This document shows positions 60,001-64,000 of a stretch of DNA of 64,000 nucleotides, in pieces; positions within the stretch are counted from its first letter, which is position 1; every line of letters starts with the position of its first letter. Origin of the DNA: Anaeramoeba flamelloides. Lineage: Eukaryota; Metamonada; Anaeramoebidae. The notes under the pieces were generated by a model. The model was not told the origin of the DNA and searched no databases. It was given only the letters and a program-made list of their open reading frames with translations. A program made the position numbers and the translations under genes. The DNA is taken from positions 14,338,001 through 14,402,000 of the forward strand of contig JANTQA010000032.1 of assembly GCA_027625915.1 (NCBI GenBank). The letters are read 5' to 3'.

Positions 60001-62510
60001 TTTATGTGCCTTTTTGCAAGAATATATCCAATTTGTAATTGGTCATCTTCTCGCGAAAATAGACATTTGGCATTTTTTTTCAGGAATGATAATGACATAC
60101 TAGTAAAAGAAAAAAATACTACTTGTATTTGAAATTTAAATGGGATAAATTTTTCAGCTGATATTCTTTTTAATTCTGAAAATTTCCTTTCATTAAAGGC
60201 TCTTCGTTCATCCAACATGTGCACCAATATACAACATAAACAATAACCAAACAAATAAATAGAAAGCACAAACTACAATCTATTTCTTTGAAAACTCTAA
60301 ATGGAAAATAGGAAAAACAAAAAAATGAAGTGAAAATTTTTTACCATTTGTTATTTAAATATTAGTAGTAAAATAGCAGTATTTTTGAAAAAAGAAAGGT
60401 CAACATAGATACAGAGTAATCGAATATCAAAACAATACACTAAGATCCTGTATTGCCAAAAAATAACATAATTAGAGTTCGAACCTTTAAAATTTGCCGA
60501 AATCGAAAATTTTTGTTTTGATCTTTTGAATTTTAAAAAATAACAGTATTGTGACAAATTTCAACCTACCTCAAGTAAACCCCTAATGTGTCCAAGAAAA
60601 AAAACAAAAATGAAGTGAAGATTTTTTTCTTGTTTATTAAGCAAATATAAGTACTATTTTTTTCTTTTACGAGTTTGTCATTATCATTCCCGAAAAAAAA
60701 TGAAAATTGGAACAAATATTTCTCAAATAAAATGAACAAAACTAAAATCATATGTTGTGTATTTGGGGATTGGGCCTATAAAAAAAAAAACTAATTTACT
60801 GGAAATAAATTTTTACTCCTCAAAGCACAACTGGATCTTAGTTATAAGAAAAAAATTCTGTGGTTCATGCGGTTTGATAAATTGAGAAAAAGTACCTTTT
60901 AACGGGTTCTTATTTATTTGTTTATTTATCTCTCTCTCTTCCCCTCTTTAATTAAGAAGTCAATAAGTTTGAATAAAAATGTCATACATAGAAAATTTTT
61001 TTTCCATTTTGTTTGTATAATCTTCTGTAAATTTTATTTTTTTAAAAAAAGTTAAGGAATACCTGTATTTTATGACCAGTGGATACCAATTTAATGACAA
61101 ACAACTCATTTTTTGACTTAAAAGAATGTTTAATTAAGAGATCTTGTTTAAAATTTAGGTTTTTTTTTTTTCAAAAATTTGTAATTTGGATCAAAACATT
61201 TTCACAATCCAAATTCGAAGTTTACCTTGAAAAGGATCGGAAATCAAATATGCACTATTCCTCTTACTTTCCACTTTATATAAAAATAATCTAGAGAGTT
61301 TATGGTAAGGATGTAACTATATTTAAATATAAAGTGGAAAGAAAGTAAATTAAGAGGCAAAAAAATTGCTATTTTAAATTTTTCTTCTTTTGTAAGAGAA
61401 TTTCGAAAAGTTTTTTGATCAATAAATGTTTTAATTTTTTTAAAAATACCAAAAAAACCTTAAAATTTATGATATTTTGATTTTTCTGTAACATAGACAG
61501 ACAAATTTTTAAAAACTTTTTTTCTCTTTACCAAATTTGATTACAGTTCCCACAGAACATAAAATAGAAAAAGTACTTAATGAAAAAGAATTGCTACATA
61601 AAGAAATAAATATTCAGGTGTGAACGATGATTTTCTTTAAAAGTTAACATTCATAAAGAATATTTTTTAAAAATACTTGAAATTTATTATTAAAAAATAA
61701 ACCATTATCTTTTTTTAACAAGGTACAAAGATCTAGAATTTTGTTTTGTTTCAAAATGTATAAAATAAAAAATAATAATTAAGGCATTTAAAGATATTTT
61801 TCTAATTTTATAAAATTTTTGCAATAAATATCATCTACTTTTTTTAATAATTAAACATGATATAAAGCTTTTTTTTTTTTAAAAAATGAAAATCTTTTTT
61901 TTTTAACCGTGCAATTAAGGAAACAAAATCTTTAAAGATTTTTAATCATGGTGGAATTAGAACGTATTAATAATAATAATATCTATATGTGTATTGTGTT
62001 TGATTTTTTTAAAAATATAATTACATAGGCTATATGAATTTATATGGACTTGGAATGCCAATTAATTTTGAACAGGCAAAAAAATTTTTTGATCATGCAA
62101 TATCATTAGATAAGAACAAATCTTTACCAAAAGAAATTATGGATCTTTTAGAGAATGGACAAGAAGCATATGAAAATTATTTGGAAGAAAAAAAAAAAGA
62201 AAAGAAAATCAAAAGCCAAAAACTTATACAAGAAAAAAATGAATCTCTAAAAGAAAACGAAAATGAAAAAGAAAATAAAAATGAAAATGAAAAAGAGAAT
62301 GGAATTGAAAATAAAAATGAAAATGAAAATGAAAACGAAAATGAAAACGAAAAAAACAGCAAAGAGAAAAGGCACAAGATGTTAAAATGGGGAATAGCAA
62401 TTGGAACATCAGTTATCATTACATCCATTGGAATCGGTTTATATATTAAAAAAAGAAGAAAGAAGAAAAAGGAAGAAGAAAAAGAGAAAGATAAAAAAAA
62501 AAAAAAATAA
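57004..62510 (+). CDS. CS-domain, Sel1-repeat, tail-anchored membrane protein, three exons
   Basis: Exons 57004-57530, 57732-57955 and 62029-62510 join in phase (NPVSQY-F|MGSFYEEGRD and SFIEIG|YMNLYGLGM) to give about 410 aa. Residues ~1-95 (DSVIFSFEVEDGVSDDDLEI ... VLITVKKKTN) resemble a CS/p23-like beta-sandwich. From ~105 there are Sel1-type repeats: LEHLKYAADLGHSSAVYTYA, IALKYFKISSEMGNPVSQY, KKAISYFEKSEKSKFFQAS, ALEYFTVGVQNGFPDSF and AKKFFDHAISLDK. A long Lys/Glu/Asn region then leads to one membrane segment, WGIAIGTSVIITSIGIGLYI (about 371-390), and a basic end. This order predicts a tail-anchored protein with its adaptor domains in the cytosol, possibly an ER or chaperone adaptor; partner unknown. 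The ATG at 57004 is preferred because the upstream in-frame codons are poly-Lys/Phe. Intron 2 (4.1 kb) is packed with MITEs. Confidence 0.85.
58280..58675. mobile_element. M2-family MITE containing a second, nested MITE
   Basis: Left GCCTAATAAACAAGAAAAAA with CTTCATTTCATTTT; right AAAATGAAGTGAAGATTTTT, TCCAATTTATTAGG. Within it, 58405-58585 has its own inverted ends (TTTTCATTCGGCTTTCC / GGAAACCTCTATGAAAAATT) of the 37114 family. Block 58285-58400 is also the reverse complement of 60545-60640 (GGGGTTTACTTGAGGTAGGT). Confidence 0.65.
59084..59852 (+). mobile_element. Non-autonomous element N1, copy B (CS-Sel1 intron 2)
   Basis: 769 bp with inverted ends: TAAGGGATTAGTGTCTACC on the left and the complement of TGAGGGATTAGTGCCACC on the right. 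Collinear with 52256-53285. No open frame for a transposase. About 75% identical to copy A by eye, so both insertions look old. Confidence 0.7.
60115..60375. mobile_element. M2-family MITE in CS-Sel1 intron 2
   Basis: Left ACTTGTATTTGAAATTTAAATG, right complement TACTAATATTTAAATAACAA and TTTTCACTTCATTTTT. About 260 bp. The minus-strand frames at 59940-60269 and 60351-60557 cross it and are not credible genes. Confidence 0.6.
61260..61357. repeat. 98-bp foldback in CS-Sel1 intron 2
   Basis: CCTCTTACTTTCCACTTTAT pairs with ATAAAGTGGAAAGAAAGTAA...AAGAGG around a ~45-base loop, with a small bulge in the right arm. Confidence 0.8.
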
Positions 62511-64000
62511 TTAAAATCCAAATCAAAATTATTAACAAAAATATTATTTAGAACTACCGAAATAAAGAAAGGAACTCTATTTATTTATTTCCCTTGATTT
62601 TTTTTCTAAGCTCGGGGTTATGAATTACTACTCATTTATATTGTTTTATTTATTAGTTTTATTTTTAATGTTTTGATAATTTTACTTTTTTTTTACATTT
62701 TACATAAATCATACCTCTTAACTGAGGCAAAAATAGACCAAGTAAGAATTTCGATATATAAAATAAGATTTAAACTCAAAAAAAAAGTAGAAATTCTTAG
62801 TTTTGGACCTATATCAAAAAATTTAAAATTTTCAAAAAAAGTCAACTAAAATATTAATTGGAAAGTAGAAAATTTACAATTACTAGATGCGAATCTTAAT
62901 CAATTTAGAGAAAACTTAATAATCAATAAACTCCCTTTCGCTCTAAGGTTACCAACCAAAAAATAAAAAATTCAATTTTTTTTATGAATTAAACAAATTA
63001 CAATTGTTTAGAAATAAGAGAAACAATAAAGTTGGGATTAGAGTTGATCTTCATCTTAGAAATACCTGAAGAAACTAAAAATTTCAAAAAAAAATGTTAA
63101 AAAAAATTTTGAACGACTTTTTCATTGGAATGTCTACTACAAAATTTCTAAATTTCTTTGGAAGAGTAAAAATGTTGATAATAAGATTTTTTAATTGTAA
63201 ATGGATGAATTTTTAAAGGAATTCCATAGATCTTCAATTTTCTTAATGTTAATTTGAAGTTTGAAATATTTGTATTTTTCAAATTAACTTTTTAAAAAAA
63301 ATAAAAAAAAAGCAAGAAAAGAAGAAAACAAAAAAACTAGAAAAAATCAAAAAACATAAAAATTTACAAAATGAGAAAAAATAATCAGATTAAAAATTGA
63401 AAATTTGGTTTGAGAATAATAATGAATTAAAATCATAGAATATATATATTTCTTCAATAAAATCGGTTTCCTTGGACTGAAAAGGAGTTTAGTTCTGGAT
63501 GGAAAGGTCAAGAATATTTAAAAGTTATTTAGTATATTAACAATATAAATAAACAGTTGTGTCATCAAATATGGCAGAGTAGCGCATAGTGCCCTTGTTT
63601 TTCAGAATTCAAAAAAACCTAAAAAAAACATTGAATTTATACTATTCTTTTTAATTCTGAAATGGCTAAATAGTTTATTTTTTTAATTTGAGAAACAAAA
63701 GAAAATCTCAAAAATTTTCTTTTTAGTTCTCAAATTAAAAAAAAAACCTAGATACTCTACGATACGTGAAAGCATTCTATGAACACTTTTAATAATTATC
63801 AAAATGAATTTTATTTCTGTATTTCAGTTTTATTAGAAGAGTACAACATTTTCAAAAATATTAGTTATTAAACATTAAAGAAAATACCTCCAAGTTGAAT
63901 TAAACTAAAATCCATTCTTCACTTTATTTGGGATTTTTTACCCGAAAAAAACACACCTTTTTTTCTTGAATAGAGATTTTTAAAATAGGTGCTTATACTT
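62511..64000. other. 3' flank of the CS-Sel1 gene with decayed coding-like sequence and array P block 3
   Basis: From about 62718 a plus-strand frame reads LTEAKIDQVRISIYKIRFKL, then KKKVEILSFGPISKNLKFSK, crosses one TAA, then NWKVENLQLLDANLNQFREN and KLPFALRLPTKK before further stops. The family is not recognised. At 63595-63765 modules C and B of the palindromic arrays recur: TTTTTCAGAATTCAAAAAAA / TTCTTTTTAATTCTGAAA, then TAATTTGAGAAACAAAAGAA / TTAGTTCTCAAATTAAAAAA. No intact gene seen to the window end. Confidence 0.45.
63595..63765. repeat. Palindromic module array P, block 3 (modules C and B only)
   Basis: Two adjacent hairpins matching modules C and B of the blocks at 46735 and 48440, without module A. 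This shows that B and C can move or persist as separate units. Confidence 0.7.

Noticed and set aside
62177-62521. Minus-strand frame of Phe and Ser opposite the Sel1 gene end
   Set aside because: Mirror image of the Lys/Glu/Asn-coding repeat of the real exon on the plus strand.

Overview
This window is extremely AT-rich nuclear DNA of a single-celled eukaryote. Genes have GT-AG introns whose junction phases fit, exons are few and often short, and many introns run 3 to 6 kb. Homopolymer runs, AT microsatellites and small palindromic transposons fill the rest. An RCC1 protein with two BTB-like regions, a CS-plus-Sel1 protein with a membrane tail and a plant-type CIPK kinase resemble what is seen in amoeboid/flagellate protists such as Anaeramoebae or Heterolobosea. 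That placement is an inference; no rRNA or other marker lies here.

Layout. 1-4296: repeats, an unassigned 3' exon on the minus strand (1441-1686) and other exon-like scraps. 4297-12606 (+): a complete six-exon CBL-interacting protein kinase (CIPK/SnRK3) of about 430 aa, kinase domain plus NAF/PPI and KA1-like tail, split by introns of 3.7 and 2.8 kb. 13960-18759 (-): a two-exon RCC1-BTB protein of about 566 aa. 19490-21512 (-): an unassigned basic/coiled-coil gene that looks damaged, with a mariner-type MITE making up most of one intron. 21711-23216 (+): a decayed C2H2 zinc-finger DNA transposase. 23831-23908: a tRNA-like relic. 24.7-35.5 kb: no intact gene recognised; MITEs, foldbacks, a LINE tail and dispersed repeats. 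35550-41136 (+): a TLC-domain membrane protein. 43194-54489 (-): an S-adenosylhomocysteine/methylthioadenosine deaminase-type amidohydrolase of about 458 aa in three exons, the middle one a 34-nt microexon carrying the metal-binding HTH motif. 57004-62510 (+): a CS-domain, Sel1-repeat, tail-anchored protein of about 410 aa. 62511-64000: 3' flank, decayed coding-like sequence and a palindromic repeat block.

The genes do not form an operon or an obvious pathway; each appears to be an independent housekeeping or signalling gene. The shared theme is intron expansion by small palindromic elements. At least ten families of inverted-repeat or dispersed elements are visible, several in two or more copies, and most gene introns over 3 kb contain one or more of them. 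The most notable items are the complete CIPK, the microexon that holds the catalytic metal ligands of the deaminase, and two related palindromic arrays in the introns on either side of that microexon.

All exon joins were made by eye from splice dinucleotides, reading phase and protein-family expectation; none was tested by alignment or RNA data.
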